A DNA stretch of 64,000 nt from Bombyx mori. Taxonomy: Eukaryota; Arthropoda; Insecta; Lepidoptera; Bombycidae. A model generated the notes under the pieces. It made no database searches and was not told the DNA's origin. It saw nothing but the letters and a program-made list of their open reading frames with translations. The position numbers and the translations under genes were made by a program. The stretch covers positions 7,192,753 through 7,256,752 of the forward strand of contig NC_085135.1 in assembly GCF_030269925.1 (NCBI RefSeq). The letters run 5' to 3'. This document shows positions 1 to 9,921 of the stretch, in pieces (the first letter of the stretch is position 1; the number at the start of each line of letters is the position of its first letter).

Positions 1-182
1 GCGTCCGCAGGAAATACCTTCAATACCCTGCACGTGTCCTCCGGGTGGTGCAAAACGAGCTTGACAACGCCGAGTTTCGGGCGGCGGATTCTGATAACCC
101 GACCCCCAAACTGGGGAAACTCACTTTGGAGAGGCTACAGGGGCCTAGAAGAACTAAAAATCTTCAAAAAAACCTGGCGTAG
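1..182 (+). other. unidentified partial open frame at window edge
   Basis: A reading frame is open from base 3 to a TAG at 180-182 (about 59 codons, no start in the window). It is rich in Arg, Lys, Asn and Leu and resembles no family I can name. It could be the tail of an upstream element or the 5' leader of the RTE LINE that follows. Nothing distinguishes these options, so no function is assigned. Confidence 0.2.
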
Positions 183-3100
183 AAGGCAAAGGGAAACCAC
201 TACGACTATTTCCCTAGAGAATGTCCCGACCTTAAATGATGAGTACAGTAAATGAATATGCGAGGTCGGATGATCCGACTGACAATCGGCGCTCGGTGAT
301 ACCCGGGTCATCGCGTGTGAAATTGGCTACCGAAGGCACCGTACGGGCTCGGCATCAGGCCCGGACGACTGCAAATGCTACTGATGACCATAAGAGAAAG
401 CTTCCGACCCGACATCCACACCGAATTGGAGCATGGAACGTAAGAGGTCTAGTACAGGAGGGAAAACTGGAAATCGTCGAAAAGGAGATGATCACTCGTC
501 GGTTGACTATACTTGGACTGTAAGAAACACATGTCAAGGGCTCAGGACACTTCACAATGGCGGAAGGAAATACATTCTACTTCTCAGGTCACGAAAGTAA
601 AAGCCAGAACGGGGTGGCCATCATAGTTTCACAGACGTTTAAATATGCGGTCCTTGGATACAACGCTATCAGTGATCGTATTATGACTATTAAACTTAGA
701 GGAAATCCACTACCTATAAATATTGTCCAAGTATATGCACCAACGGCTCAGTCTTCAGAAGAAGAAACCGACAGTTTTTATGGGACACTGGAAGACTGCA
801 TTAATGCTTTACCACGCCGTGAAATGCTTTTCGTGCAGGGTGACTGGAATGCGAAAATTGGCGACACTAGCAGAGACGATCATCTGCGGAAAACTGTGGG
901 GCACTATGGACTCGGAACGCGTAACGATAGAGGTGAACGATTCCTGGAGTTCTGCGTCGGAAACAGCCTCGCAATCACCAACACATTTTTTCAGCATCAC
1001 AAACGCCGACTATACACATGGAAATCGCCAGGTGACCGGTACCGGAATCAAATAGATTTTATAACTGTTGACCAAAGATGGAGATCGAGCATAATTAACA
1101 CCAAGACCCTACCCGGTGCAGACTGCGGTAGCGACCATCAACTGCTGATGGCGGAGGTGCGCGTCCGTCTTAAATCACCTAGACAGCCACCAAAAAAGCC
1201 ATTAAGACTTTCAAGCGGGGAGATAGAATACTTCCAGCATATAACAGAGTCCACTCTAAGGACAGAAGACGTAGCGGAGCACACAACTGAACAGCAGTGG
1301 CTGGTCTTTAAAAGACATATCAGCGAAGCTGTTGAATGTATCAAACAGCGACGGAAACCACAAGGTAAAAAGAGAGGCTGGATTAGTGAGGATACTTGGA
1401 CCATCATTGATGAAAGAAGGAAACTCAAAGCAAATGGTCTTACAACACCCGCCGAAAAGGCAACGTACAGAAGTTTGTGCAAAGACATCCAAAGACTTTG
1501 TAGGAAGGACAAAAACTGCTTCTTCACGAGTATTTGTGCAGAAGTACAACAACACGCGCAAAAATATCAAACAGCGGATCTTTTTAAAAAAGTAAGACTA
1601 TTAACACGACAGTTTAACGCTCAGTCGTGGGCAATTGAGAATAGAGATGGGGAAATCATCACGGAGATCGATAAAGTTGCAGAGAGATGGAGTGAATATT
1701 GCGCTGATTTGTATCATCTTGAGCACGCTATGGATGGTTCTGATCCTCTGGAAGGATGCAATATACACAACATGGAGCTGGAGCCGGATATTATATACAC
1801 AGAAGTAACTGCCGCTATTGGAAAATTGAAACCAAATAAGGCAGTCGGCATCGATAATATTACCGCCGAAGTTTTGAAGGGCCTCGGAGAGAAGGGAGTT
1901 GCGAAACTTGTAGACTTATGCAACTCAATATGGCGAAGCTGTGAATGGCCGAAGGATTGGACTCACTCTGCGATACTGCCATTACACAAAAAAGGCACTA
2001 CCAGGAGGTGTGACAACTATAGAACGATTGCCCTGATATCACACACTAGCAAAGTACTGCTGCATGTCATTAACTCAAGGCTTAGACACTTCCTAGACTG
2101 GCAAATTCCACAAGAACAAGCAGGATTTGTTAAGGGAAAGGGTACTCGCGAACAGATACTCAACGTAAGGCTTATCATAGAAAAGTGCTATGAGTATAAC
2201 ATCCCGGCCGTTCTATGCTTCGTCGACTACCAAAAAGCCTTTGACTGCGTTAGTTGGAAGCATTTATGGTACGTGCTTAAGGACATGGGCGTTCCCATGC
2301 ATCTGATTAAGCTGATGAGAGCCCTGTACCTGTCGGGACGGGGATCGGTACGGATCGGCCCAGCACAATCAAGAGAGTTCCGATTTGAGAAAGGAGTGCG
2401 CCAGGGTTGCATCGTCTTGCCCATACTTTTTAACATCTATGGCGAATACATAATGCGCAAAACCCTAGAGGAGTGGGATGGTGGCGTCACAGTTGGGGGC
2501 GTAAAGATCTCGAACTTACGATACGCTGATGATACCACATTAGTGGCGTCATCAGAAGAGGAAATGGAGGAGCTGCTGCGACGTCTGGTTATAGTTAGCG
2601 AGGAAATGGGACTAAAGATCAACCAGTCCAAAACAAAGATCATGATCGTGGATAAATACGGCACCCTTAACGAGAGTAATATTCTTGGCCAATACGACAT
2701 CGTCAAGACTTTCGTGTACCTCGGCTCGATTATTTCCAATAGAGGTGGATCGGAATCGAAATAAGGCGACGCATCGGAATGGCCAAATCCGCTATGAGCC
2801 AGCTAAACAAAATATGGAGAGATCGAAACATACTCAAGAAGACGAAAGTGCAAATTGTTGAGACGCTCGTTTTCTTAATCTTTTTGTATGGGGCTGAGAC
2901 CTGGATCTTGAAAGAGTCTGATAGGCGTCGCATAGACGCGTTTAAGATGTGGTGCTGGCGGCGCATGTTGCGCATCCCTTGGACGGCTTTCCGGACGAAC
3001 GCTTCCATCCTCAACGAGCTAAAAGTTGACCAGAGGCTATCCACCAAATGTCTATATAGAGTGCTCCAATACTTTGGTCATATAGCAAGAAAACCCTCTG

Positions 3101-3340
3101 ACAACCTGGAGAGACTCATAGTGACGGGTAAAGTGGATGGAAGACGATCCAGAGGTCGTAGCCGAAAAAGATGGAGTGACCAAGTGTCTGAGTGTCTGGA
3201 CATGAGACTGAGCCACGCACTTCACTGTGCCACAGACCGACATAAGTGGCTACAAATTACAAAAAAAGGTCACAGGCGGGCGCATCACGATGCTCAGCAA
3301 TGAGCGATCGACTGAAGGAGGAGGAGGAAGATATTCATAA
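183..3340 (+). mobile_element. RTE/BovB-like non-LTR retrotransposon, near full length, decayed
   Basis: This non-LTR retrotransposon encodes an apurinic-type endonuclease followed by a reverse transcriptase. Proteins of this type in insects are often named craniofacial development protein 2-like because the bovine gene contains BovB sequence. The body ends with a short GA-rich 3' tail (3318-3330) just after the ORF stop, a compact 3' end usual for RTE elements. The 5' limit is uncertain; the region 183-235 is probably leader. I saw no target-site duplication. The DD82E transposon lies about 20 bp downstream. Confidence 0.75.
236..3303 (+). pseudogene. endonuclease-reverse transcriptase, RTE-like, two lesions
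   Basis: The protein starts near an ATG at 236-241 and reads an endonuclease N-terminus (GAWNVRG). An in-frame TAA at 521-523 falls where the family has a serine in the LSETH region. The frame then stays open from ATG 557 to 2764. Visible motifs are the endonuclease GDWNAKIGD and GSDHQLL, then RT motifs VDYQKAFDCV, VRQGCIVLP and YADDTTLV. A one-base shift near 2760 moves the C-terminus into another frame (2779-3303, containing LYGAETWIL and WCWRRMLRI). The QGC motif reads IVLP where ILSP is usual. Two lesions in an otherwise coherent ORF suggest moderate age. It could still supply sequence but not a full protein. Confidence 0.85.
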
Positions 3341-3351
3341 TACAGCTTGTA

Positions 3352-5251
3352 TAATACTCGGCAAACTTCTTGAGCATTATTTGACGTAGTGGGGGTAAGT
3401 TCGCGCATCGTACAATTACGTACAAAAATGTTATTATGTTATTAAAAACAACATAATATGTATTTATTTATATATTTATTAGTACATGAACAAAAAATAC
3501 AGGTTAATAATTGTAGTAATTTAATCTAGGGGTAAAATAGATATTCGTTCCATTAGGTCAAAACTAGAGCTGGTGCCAGGTCTTGGATCAGCTGAAGCTG
3601 AGCTGGTATTTGTAATTGTTTTTTCGCTATCATAATCAAGACCATCATCATCATCACTACTTTCTTCATCCGTGTCGCAATCATCGTCAGCAAAAATTAC
3701 AAACTCATCAGTGACTAAATCTACCACATGATCACTTTTTACATACTCCGCCTCAATCTCTTTTATCTTTTGACATAATCTACCCCATTCCGGAGCACCC
3801 ATCGCCGCAACCTTTTCCTTCACTAGCTCTATTACTTTGCCAGTGCTCCAGTTGACATTTTTGCTACTGACATACCCTTTAATAGCTGCCCCAGCCATTT
3901 TAATTGGGTTGAGGTCTGGATGGTATGGAGCTAAGCGAAGCACTGAATGGTTGTGGTTTGATAAAATTTTATCAATGCTGTATGTTTTGTGTTGTTCCTT
4001 ATGTGCTTTAATCAAGCTAAAAAGCTGGGGTTTCAACATGTTTTCATCGTATGGAATTTCTTTTTCTTGTAACGATTTCTTCATATAGACTTTTTTGGCA
4101 TTGGCAGTTGGGGCGGGGTCAGACTGTTTATTGTGATATGACGCATTGTCGACTACTACAACGGAATTTGGTGGCAGATTTGGTAGCAATTGACAACGCA
4201 GCCATTTTTCGTAGTTCAAATAGTTCATGTTATCGTGGTAGTCACCAGATTTTGTGCCAGCTTTAAACAAAAGAAGGGCATTGGGAACAAATTCATCTTC
4301 GGAGCCAGCATGCACTATTACTACACGCTGTCCTTTCGAAATTGGTTTTTTTAAACCCCCAGTTGATCCATCTGACCACGACATACCACTTGCGTGTGAT
4401 GAGTCGACATAGGACTCATCGGTGTACACTATCGGTTTTCCTTCTTGCCTATATTTAATTATTTTTTGGAGATATTCGATCCTTAGTAGTCGAATATTAC
4501 TTTTTTCAATTAATAGCTTCCGATTATTTTCTGTTCTTTTCCATCTGAAGCCTAGCTCTTTCATAATTCGTCGTAAACTTCGTTCCGAGCCATTAAAATT
4601 TATATCTTCTTTCAATTTTTTACGAAGTCTTTCGACGGTAGGAAGTTCGCTGTTTGTTATATGATAATTATGAATACATATTTTTATTGCAGATTGGTCG
4701 AAAATATCAATTCCGGTAACTTGCTTCTTCCCTGATCTTTTTTTACCTGGAGTACGAAACACGGCGAGCAAGTTAGAGCCCTTCGCTTCATTAATAATAC
4801 GCCTAACAGTACTGACTGATGTTTTTGTTGCCTCTGAAGTCTCTTTTACCGTTTCCATATCATTATTTCCCTGCTTTTTAAGAAAGCAATATACGTCGTA
4901 CACCATTTTTCTAGCTTGTCTTTTTAATACTACACCAGTTTGACGTGGCATAGTATATTTTTTATAAAAAATCAAGAAACACTCAACTAATAGCAATAAC
5001 AACAAAGTCAACAAGCAATTATAACAAATAACTTAACAATTAATAACGATAGACTTTTTACTGTACGCAAGCGTACTTTTGGGAGCAAGCGGAAAGAGGG
5101 CGCGGTGCGGGACGCAAGGTTCGACTGATCTACCAATAACGCGCTCGATACGATTTCCCCTGCCGTCGCGCCTCACCCTCACCACCAAAGTGATCTAAAA
5201 TTCGGTTCTGCGCAGTCAAGGTCATTTGCTCACGAAGTTTGCCGGTTACTA
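3352..5251 (-). mobile_element. Tc1/mariner-group DNA transposon, DD82E (Sailor-like) spacing, complete ends
   Basis: The 1,900-bp element is flanked by TA at 3350-3351 and 5252-5253. Terminal inverted repeats of about 25-28 bp share the core CCGGCAAACTT (left end has TCGGCAAACTT) and continue into CTTGAGCA/CGTGAGCA. Two internally deleted relatives at 20266-21482 and 22852-24076 have the same ends and confirm the boundaries, because their insertion sites can be compared with intact sequence. The single gene runs on the minus strand. This copy is the only one in the window with a full-length transposase frame. Confidence 0.85.
3521..4951 (-). CDS. DDE transposase of the DD82E-like element, probably catalytically dead
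   Basis: The likely start is the ATG at 4951 (MPRQTGVVLKR), since the derivative elements keep the same start; the frame also extends 21 codons upstream through hydrophobic sequence. An N-terminal helix-turn-helix region (KTSVSTVRRIINEAKG) is followed by the catalytic core: first Asp in YTDESYV, second Asp in VVVDNASYHN. The third position, 82 residues later, lies in YHPDLNPIKM, where related proteins read LNPIE. Codon AAA replaces the expected Glu codon, so strand transfer should be abolished. The C-terminus is an acidic Asp/Glu/Ser tail. The frame is otherwise uninterrupted at about 476 residues. Family assignment rests on spacing and motifs alone. Confidence 0.8.
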   Translation of the reverse strand: MPRQTGVVLKRQARKMVYDVYCFLKKQGNNDMETVKETSEATKTSVSTVRRIINEAKGSNLLAVFRTPGKKRSGKKQVTGIDIFDQSAIKICIHNYHITNSELPTVERLRKKLKEDINFNGSERSLRRIMKELGFRWKRTENNRKLLIEKSNIRLLRIEYLQKIIKYRQEGKPIVYTDESYVDSSHASGMSWSDGSTGGLKKPISKGQRVVIVHAGSEDEFVPNALLLFKAGTKSGDYHDNMNYLNYEKWLRCQLLPNLPPNSVVVVDNASYHNKQSDPAPTANAKKVYMKKSLQEKEIPYDENMLKPQLFSLIKAHKEQHKTYSIDKILSNHNHSVLRLAPYHPDLNPIKMAGAAIKGYVSSKNVNWSTGKVIELVKEKVAAMGAPEWGRLCQKIKEIEAEYVKSDHVVDLVTDEFVIFADDDCDTDEESSDDDDGLDYDSEKTITNTSSASADPRPGTSSSFDLMERISILPLD

Positions 5252-5253
5252 TA

Positions 5254-5914
5254 TTCATGTATCGGTAATCCGTCGAATTCTGATATGCTAATATTCCGTA
5301 TTCACTCTATTCATAATATTAGCCAACTCACATCGGTCGGGTTGTATCTATCACTCGAAAATATACTGGCATACGCCGTACGTGTCTCGCGGATATCTGT
5401 CTATCACATTCATAACAATACTGCATGCGCTAAGAGTAAGCGAGATAAACTACATGTTTACATATTGAGCAATGAAAATAAGTACATATCATTATGAGTT
5501 TAAGGACTATTTTTTAATTCAACATTTTACATGTCAAAGATGCTAGTGGGAATTTTTAAATGCATTACTTTTTAATGTTTGAACTTTCATTTCTTAATTC
5601 AACTAAAGATTCTACTCAAGGCAAAATAATGCATTTTTATATTTATTGGAATAAAATCGGTGAGCTTTATTTTCATTATTTTAATTTTATTTTCTGTTTC
5701 CTTTGAATTAGTTGGTTTTAAAACGATGATTTGAAAAACGAAAGTAGGTACGGTAAGTGTTTTTACGTAATAAATTATGATGACAATATATTTTTGCGGT
5801 GGTATTTAATTATCTTCTAAGGACTTTTCAATATTTAAATAAAAGTTTGATTTTTGAATCGAAATGACTTTCTAACAGTTCGTGGATTATAATATTATAA
5901 CTGTTGTGTACCCA
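5254..5914. other. AT-rich stretch without a recognisable gene
   Basis: No supported coding frame, RNA gene or terminal repeat is visible. Part of it may be non-coding or decayed hAT sequence upstream of the relic at 5915, but no conserved transposase motif can be read. Confidence 0.5.
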
Positions 5915-6040
5915 CTAGCCACCTCAGTACCATGTGAGAGGATTTTTTCAAAATCTGGTAAAATCATTTCTGACCGACGTAACAGGCTTTCGGTAGAAAA
6001 AGTAAAAAAGCTGATGTTTTTATGCACCAATAAGAAATAA
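5915..6040 (+). pseudogene. hAT transposase C-terminal dimerisation-domain relic
   Basis: A 41-codon open segment ends in TAA at 6038-6040. It reads LATSVPCERIFSKSGKIIS, then DRRNRLSVEKVKKLMFL. This is the conserved C-terminal hAT dimerisation motif of insect zf-BED/hAT transposases, where SVPSERIFS and RRNRLS are hallmarks. Only this end survives. No catalytic domain, BED finger or 8-bp target duplication could be found upstream, so it is a dead fragment. Confidence 0.85.
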
Positions 6041-6190
6041 ATAATATTACTAACTTGTTGTTTATATTAATGTACAATGTTGACCAAATTCTGATTTAAT
6101 AATAATATTCATTTTAATGTACATAATATTACTTGTAAAATATTTAGATGAAGTCAAATTCCTAGATACAATATACTATTTATATTTTTA

Positions 6191-6460
6191 ACTAGCTGAC
6201 CCGGCAGACTTCGTAGTGCCTCAATCGATAAATAAAAGACCTAAGCTTTTGTCTATAATAAACTTAAAACAAACAAAAGAAATCCGTCCGACGGGGGACA
6301 ATCAAAGGAAAAACAAAATTGTTATTTTTATTTCATTCCGAGCATTTTCATATTTATTTTACCTTTTAAGCCTTCTCTGGACTTCCACAAACAATTCAAG
6401 ACCAAAATTAGCCAAATCGGTCCAGCCGTTCTCGAGTTTTAGTGAGACTAACTAACAGCA
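6191..6460 (+). repeat. interspersed repeat fragment with arthropod-wide 'CTGACCCGGCAGAC' motif
   Basis: The segment opens with AACTAGCTGACCCGGCAGAC and closes with a block containing AAATCGGTCCAGCCGTTCTC followed by an ACTAAC-rich end. This paired motif layout is common in arthropod dispersed repeats (LINE tails or short non-autonomous elements). I recognise the pattern but cannot name the family. It has no coding capacity. Confidence 0.5.
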
Positions 6461-6475
6461 TTTCATTTTTATATT

Positions 6476-6697
6476 ATTATAATACCTTAACTAATACATG
6501 AATATCCTGATATCTTAATATCCTTCGATAAAACGGATAAACGAGTTAAACTTAATACGGTAACGAATACCGTATTAAGTGTATTAATAATCATTAACTT
6601 ATTTCACGAATACCGTATTAAGTTTAACTCGTTTACCCGTTTTATCGAAGTATATTAAGATATCAGGATATTCACGTATTCGTTAAGGTATTATAAT
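6476..6697. repeat. fold-back inverted repeat, 85-bp arms
   Basis: Left arm 6476-6560 and right arm 6613-6697 are near-perfect reverse complements around a 52-bp centre. Shared landmarks are AATACCTTAACT / CGTTAAGGTATT at the tips and AACGAGTTAAACTTAATACGG / its complement at the base. The centre holds a further short palindrome (6551-6579). The AT-rich tips suggest a fold-back transposon or palindromic MITE. Transcribed, it would form a long hairpin. No protein is encoded. Confidence 0.75.
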
Positions 6698-7078
6698 ATT
6701 ACATCATGAATATATTAGTATTCGCTAATATTGACAAATATCGGTATTAACCCATCTTTATACGAATGGGATATGTACCAAAAAATTTGTCTATTTTGCT
6801 TGGTTAATCTATTGAAATCTTAGCTTTATTGGCAATGGCCCAGTGTAGAAAATAAGGAATTCTATTTTTTGTTTTTAAACAATCTTTGTAAACCTCTGCA
6901 ACACTTATTTCAATATAACTAGCTCCACAAACGTGCGGATTAGAATTAGAGCATCCCTAAAATAGGATCGATTTAGTGGAAATCGATAGTCTTAAAAATA
7001 AATAATACTCCTTTGTTTGAGGATAATTAATGTCTGTTTTTAAAGGTATTATAATCAATTTAAATAGAGTATGGCCAT

Positions 7079-7288
7079 CGAATCGTGACACAACTACTTA
7101 CAATGGCGGCAATTCAAAATATCTACAACTGACAACATTAAATATAGAAAGAAAGGTAGTTTTGCATTTTTATATTAATGTGACTATGCCATAGAAAAAC
7201 ACAAATGTATCAAATCGTGTTATGTTATCTTTAATGTTGCCAATTGAAGATATTTTGAATTACCGTTATTTAGTTGTGCCATGATTCG
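7079..7288 (+). mobile_element. MITE copy 1, ~65-bp terminal inverted repeats
   Basis: The ends are inverted repeats: a left arm starting CGAATCGTGACACAACTA and a right arm ending TTAGTTGTGCCATGATTCG. Each runs about 65 bp through a block around GGCAATTCAAAATATCT. The 80-bp centre (TTTTGCATTTTTATATTAAT and flanks) recurs in opposite orientation in the copy at 7392-7611, showing a mobile family. It is non-coding, so any transposase must act in trans. The superfamily is not clear. Confidence 0.7.
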
Positions 7289-7391
7289 CTGGTCAGACTA
7301 TAAACATAAATCTCATTGAATAACGTTACTTAAAGCACCAAAATCTACTAACAAAAATCATGAAAAGAAATAAATAACTGTGTCATTTAGT

Positions 7392-7611
7392 TATGACCCG
7401 AAATTATGTCGGCAACTGCGGCAATTCAAAATATTTTCAACTGGCAATCTTAAATATAACATGAAAAACCCGATTTGGTACTTTTGAGTTTTTTTATGGT
7501 GTAGCTACATTAATATAAAAATGCAAAACTAACCTTTCATGTTATATTTAATGCTGCCAGTTAACGATATTATTATTTTGAATTACCGCCATTGTAGTTG
7601 TGCCACGATTC
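7392..7611 (-). mobile_element. MITE copy 2, inverted relative to copy 1
   Basis: Same family as 7079-7288 but in reverse orientation: the right arm ends GTAGTTGTGCCACGATTC and the central block reads ATTAATATAAAAATGCAAAA, the complement of copy 1. The left arm is more diverged before GCGGCAATTCAAAATATT. The two copies lie only ~100 bp apart and face each other, so together they could form a larger hairpin. Confidence 0.65.
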
Positions 7612-8819
7612 TCTAAGTATATAAATAATCGATTTGGTGTAATCGATTACACCACGGATTCCTCTAGTAAATGGGGAATGTCAATGTCAACGTCACAATT
7701 ATCTTGGCACCATAGACCTATATAGTAGGGACACGACATATTGTTCTGTACGTACAATTGCTTATATAAATAGCACCCATTTTGAAGGCACATACATAAA
7801 CATATATCTATCTCGTTCTTACTCAGCATTTTAACTCGCAGGAAAACAATATAACAGTATTTCAGTGCGTACATAAAATGAAACAAAAATATACGTAAAT
7901 GTCTCCGTCTCCGTCTAATGAGGCCGAAAATCCGCCATGTTTAGCGCGCCAAATGTCATTGTCACGTCAGTTCGGCCGTCTGTTTTGGGTTGTACATTAT
8001 TTATTGACTTTGATATCGATTTAATATGATTGCTTAAATAAAATTTCTTATTTTATCATGCTTAAAACATACAAAAATAATAATTAAAACATATTTTATA
8101 GGATCTCAAGAAACACTATTGTCAACTCGTTAAATATTTAATAATTAAGTGATTTTAGAGAGGAAGTCACAAGGAATGACGTTTGTAATTTTATTAACGA
8201 ATAAATGTTCTGTAGGTGTTTTTTTTATCAGGCGGTCCCTTGATAAGTTTAATGGTGCGGCGTACCTTCCTTGAGGTGCGCTGCGGCAGTGTGTTACGGA
8301 CTTTAGAGTCAGCAAAACAATTAAAATAGATTGTAATAGTCTAAGAAAAACACGTACTCAAAATACGATGACATTCAGCATGCTAGAAATGGGCAGATGG
8401 CACTGTACTACGCCATATCTTTATGTTTTGCAGCAAACGACAACTTTATAAAATCAGTGTAGCAAATTTTAAAAATCGTCATATCGTTTACTTGGCAAAT
8501 TTGAAGCACGAACTCGTCTTAGATTTCACATAATATCTAAATCACATCATCTTTGCACATAACAATATACTTACTTCCTATTAAAGTATAAATTCTACAA
8601 ATACATTCACTCAACAATATTTATAATAAAATGAGCCAAGAACGTTTATCGATAAAACCTACTAACATTAAAATCTTCTGGGCAGCACTAAAACCGCCAT
8701 GTTTTGTGGCCAGATGACGTCACAATGGCACGAATTTTTTGTTGACGTTTCATTTCCATAGGTTTCCTACAGGTGAATGAAGTTAGCCCCTCAAAAAAAA
8801 TTTTTTTTCCTATTGTATA
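7612..8819. other. AT-rich stretch, no gene recognised
   Basis: No coding frame with family motifs is visible. Two short related GC-richer phrases occur (AATCCGCCATGTTTAGCGCG near 7930 and AACCGCCATGTTTTGTGGCC near 8690), probably remnants of one repeat type. A minus frame at 7647-7886 is Cys/Tyr-rich low-complexity sequence and is not called. Confidence 0.45.
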
Positions 8820-9226
8820 TGTAAGCTTGAGGGTAGACATTATTTTGTTGAACACCAAGTTAAACGAAGTCACCTTTTGATTTCTGATTTAATCAACAAT
8901 ATGTTATCTTAACAATTCACTTTAACACTTGTCCAACTTTAACCAGTACGTACAACAGTCACTGAATCACACAACGTAACAAGGATATAGTAAGTGCACC
9001 AGGCAAACGCAGTCCAACGAATGTTCATTTCAAGGCACGTTCCGCCTTTTTATACTAGCCGGCGCAGCTGGCTTATGAGTCACTTCTGTTGCAGCTGTTG
9101 TTTACGAGTGGAACGACACGGCCGGCGCACCTGGCTTGTGTGAGTCACTCCTATTCAAGATATTAAGTGTATAATCTATGCTCCTATTGCACGTGCTATA
9201 TAACATAAATATCGTTAACGACGTTA
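8820..9226 (+). mobile_element. solo LTR (copy 1), TATA target duplication
   Basis: The 407-bp sequence begins TGTAAGCTTGAGGG and ends ACGTTA (expected CA decayed to TA). TATA lies on both sides (8816-8819 and 9227-9230). It matches the insertion at 53207-53580 across its length, except for a 33-bp extra block before 9190 bounded by repeated CTCCTATT. It contains a TATA-box-like CCTTTTTATACTAG. No internal retrotransposon sequence adjoins it, so this is a solo LTR left by LTR-LTR recombination. The + orientation is inferred from the TATA box. Confidence 0.75.
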
Positions 9227-9230
9227 TATA

Positions 9231-9921
9231 CTTATTTTCTATTAATTCGTTTGTTCATCATTTGTTCTTGATTGTTCACTGTTAATAATTGTTTGTTCTG
9301 CATTTATTTATTTTAAAAAAATATTTAAAAATATACCTAAAAGTTAGCCTCCCTAATGCAATTTTTTATATCTTTTCATCCTTAATGACTCGTAAATATC
9401 CAATTTTGATTGTTCTTATATAAAACACGTTTGTTCTCTTTCGAAATTACTCGTTTTTTGTTTAATTTACTATTTTTATTAGTTGAATAAATGTATGCAA
9501 AAATTGCAAAATATGTGTACTGCGCATGCGTCAACTATAATGCCTAAACTTTCTATGCGGTTTTAATCGTGAAAAAAAAAACAAATATAAATCCTGAAGG
9601 AGCAATTAATTGGTATACAGTTTTAATTAAAAAAATTAAAAAATAAATAAATGAAATAATGTGCATTGGCGTAAAGTTAGACCAAATACATTTTTTCCAT
9701 CCTCCTACTTATCGTTATGAAGGTTTTTTTAAGTAAATATGTTGAAAAAGCGCGGGAAGCATAAAATTTGGCGGTCGTGTTTTTTTATTTAAAAATTTTT
9801 TAAATTATCGTATAGTTGGATTAGGATAAGTTTATACATATTTTTATATATATTTAATTTTTCTTTATTTAGTGTATTTAATTTCGTCGTCGGGTAAGTC
9901 TTTTTGACCTTGTTTCGTAAA
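9231..9921. other. AT-rich leader region before LINE A
   Basis: No coding signal. The part nearest 9922 is probably the 5' UTR and internal promoter of LINE A: the related LINE B has about 180 bp of leader. The exact 5' end of LINE A cannot be fixed because no target-site duplication was recognised. Confidence 0.4.

Noticed and set aside
3640..3680. Short direct repeats (CATCATCATCA) as a CRISPR-like or satellite array
   Set aside because: They encode the Asp-rich tail of the transposase; no spaced repeat array exists anywhere in the window.
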